A stretch of 6,553 bases of DNA, from NCBI GenBank assembly GCA_030628905.1, contig DAOVQB010000233.1:1-6553 (forward strand). The letters run 5' to 3'. Below, one piece after another: positions 6,065 to 6,553 of this stretch (position 1 is its first letter; every line of letters starts with the position of its first letter). Source of the DNA: DAOVQB01 sp023128935. Lineage in GTDB: Bacteria; Eisenbacteria; RBG-16-71-46; CAIMUX01; WJJG01. Position numbers and translations under genes: made by a program. The notes below the pieces were generated by a model that saw only the letters and a program-made list of their open reading frames with translations, was not told the origin of the DNA and searched no databases.

Positions 6065-6068
6065 GTGA
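5880..6068 (+). CDS. Small basic protein encoded directly before the recombinase
   Basis: A 62-residue protein reading MKRHLSCRRTDQLGLFRPPP, then TPAWRTLPREIKQRTTTLLA and QMLREHRAERL. The layout of a short QLGLF segment, a W-x-x-LP motif and a C-terminal amphipathic helix of the ...LLAQMLREH type resembles small accessory ORFs I recall from in front of related serine recombinases. ATG 5880 is chosen for its strong AAAGGAG site at 6-nt spacing. The gene ends at TGA 6066-6068, overlapping the recombinase start by 8 nt. It lies entirely inside, or nearly so, the tail of the DUF-like frame, which is read in a different phase. No catalytic motif is visible. A DNA-binding or directionality-type helper role would be a guess. 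Coding status is supported by the ribosome site, the overlap pattern and the tight context. Confidence 0.65.
   Translation: MKRHLSCRRTDQLGLFRPPPRTPAWRTLPREIKQRTTTLLAQMLREHRAERLASKGKEAPGE
6047..6054 (+). promoter_or_regulatory. Shine-Dalgarno site of the recombinase
   Basis: AAAGGAGG lies 6 nt before GTG 6061, near-perfect complementarity to the 16S tail. It fixes GTG as the start although no ATG is present nearby. Confidence 0.7.
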
Positions 6069-6553
6069 GAAGATCAAGGCGCATCATCTCGGGCGCAAGG
6101 CGGTGCTTTATGTTCGCCAGTCTTCAGCCCACCAGGTCGCGCACAATCAGGAGAGCCGCAAGCTGCAGTACGCCATGAAGAAGCGGTTAGAGCAGCTTGG
6201 GTTCCACGAGATCGAGATCATAGACGAAGACCTCGGCCGGTCTGCAGCCGGCGCGGTGAAGCGATCGGGTTTCGAACGCATGGTGGCTGACGTGTGCCTG
6301 GCAAAAGTTGGCGTGGTGGCTGCGAGGGAAGTCTCCCGCTTCGTGCGCAACAACCGTGAGTGGCAGCAATTGGTCGAGGTATGTCGCGTGGTTGACACCT
6401 TGCTGATCGACCTGGATACGGTGTATAGCCCGCGGCAAAGCAACGACCGCTTACTGCTGGGTCTGAAGGGGAGTCTGAACGAATACGAACTCGACTTGCT
6501 CCGCCAGCGCTCGTGGGAAGCACGGCGCCAGAAGGCCCGGCGGGGAGAACTCA
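6061..6553 (+). CDS. Serine site-specific recombinase (partial, 3' end beyond the right edge)
   Basis: The 164 visible codons contain the resolvase/invertase catalytic domain. AVLYVRQSSAHQV carries the expected Y-x-R-x-S motif, with R19 and the nucleophile serine S21 (or S22). Further features are DEDLGRS (about 55-61), the REVSRFVRNN block (89-98) with the conserved arginines that help activate the phosphate, and SLNEYELDLLRQRSWEARRQ (about 138-157), which begins the long helix leading to the DNA-binding part. In this family the protein normally continues several hundred residues with a recombinase domain and zinc-ribbon/coiled-coil region; whether that is intact cannot be seen. The enzyme would cut and rejoin DNA at two short sites through a covalent serine-DNA intermediate. 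GTG 6061 has a strong ribosome site and overlaps the stops of both upstream frames, so the three are probably translationally coupled. No frameshift or stop is seen within the window. Confidence 0.93.
   Translation, partial: MSEKIKAHHLGRKAVLYVRQSSAHQVAHNQESRKLQYAMKKRLEQLGFHEIEIIDEDLGRSAAGAVKRSGFERMVADVCLAKVGVVAAREVSRFVRNNREWQQLVEVCRVVDTLLIDLDTVYSPRQSNDRLLLGLKGSLNEYELDLLRQRSWEARRQKARRGEL

Larger units (their letters stand above)
5530..6553 (+). mobile_element. Left part of a serine-recombinase mobile cassette
   Basis: Three closely overlapping plus-strand frames (DUF5372/Y4bD-like, 62-residue protein, serine recombinase) form one unit whose left boundary lies between about 5527 (last oxidoreductase similarity) and 5580 (start of the DUF-like similarity). 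I recall this order of small proteins followed by a recombinase from scattered bacterial genomes, but could not check it. The right end is outside the window. No terminal inverted repeat or target duplication could be identified, as expected for serine-recombinase elements, which leave only short crossover sites. Being next to a truncated gene supports insertion or recombination at this point. Confidence 0.55.

Noticed and set aside
6147..6523. Several minus-strand frames at the right edge
   Set aside because: All are antisense to the recombinase, which carries full catalytic motifs and a strong ribosome site.

Overview
The window looks like a chromosomal segment of a moderately GC-rich bacterium. 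It contains a housekeeping block on the minus strand (about 1-4250) and a decayed or mobile block (about 4570-6553). A dedicated glutaminyl-tRNA synthetase limits the host to lineages that carry glnS. The remnant of a secreted beta-helix protein, with a motif pattern I associate with candidate phyla near the FCB group (Eisenbacteria/Latescibacteria-like), hints at such a host. That placement is inference from protein style, not a measured result.

Housekeeping block, transcribed right to left: gltX (glutamyl-tRNA synthetase, 4249-2750), then glnS (glutaminyl-tRNA synthetase, 2639-858), then nth (endonuclease III, from 706 and running off the left edge). The two related class I synthetases sit head-to-tail with about 110 bp between them. 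A 150-bp gap with a two-copy tandem repeat separates glnS from nth. All key catalytic motifs are visible, so these look like working genes.

Intergenic block (4261-4578): no gene is seen. It holds several inverted repeats, including a perfect 22-bp palindrome flanked by 10-bp direct repeats, just before the 5' end of a broken gene.

Decayed and mobile block: (i) on the plus strand, a remnant of a right-handed beta-helix (pectinesterase-like) protein with no signal peptide and an apparent internal deletion and frame change (4579-about 4935); (ii) on the minus strand, only the C-terminal part of a molybdopterin (Mo-bisPGD) oxidoreductase (about 5527-5009); (iii) abutting it on the plus strand, the front of a serine-recombinase cassette of three tightly overlapping reading frames: a DUF5372/Y4bD-like protein (about 5561-6064), a 62-residue protein (5880-6068) and a serine recombinase (6061 to beyond 6553). 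The simplest reading is that the cassette inserted into, or recombined next to, the oxidoreductase gene and removed or displaced its N-terminal part.

The most unusual feature is the cassette's compact coding. The DUF-like frame remains open through the whole 62-residue gene in another frame, and its stop codon overlaps the recombinase start as GTGA.
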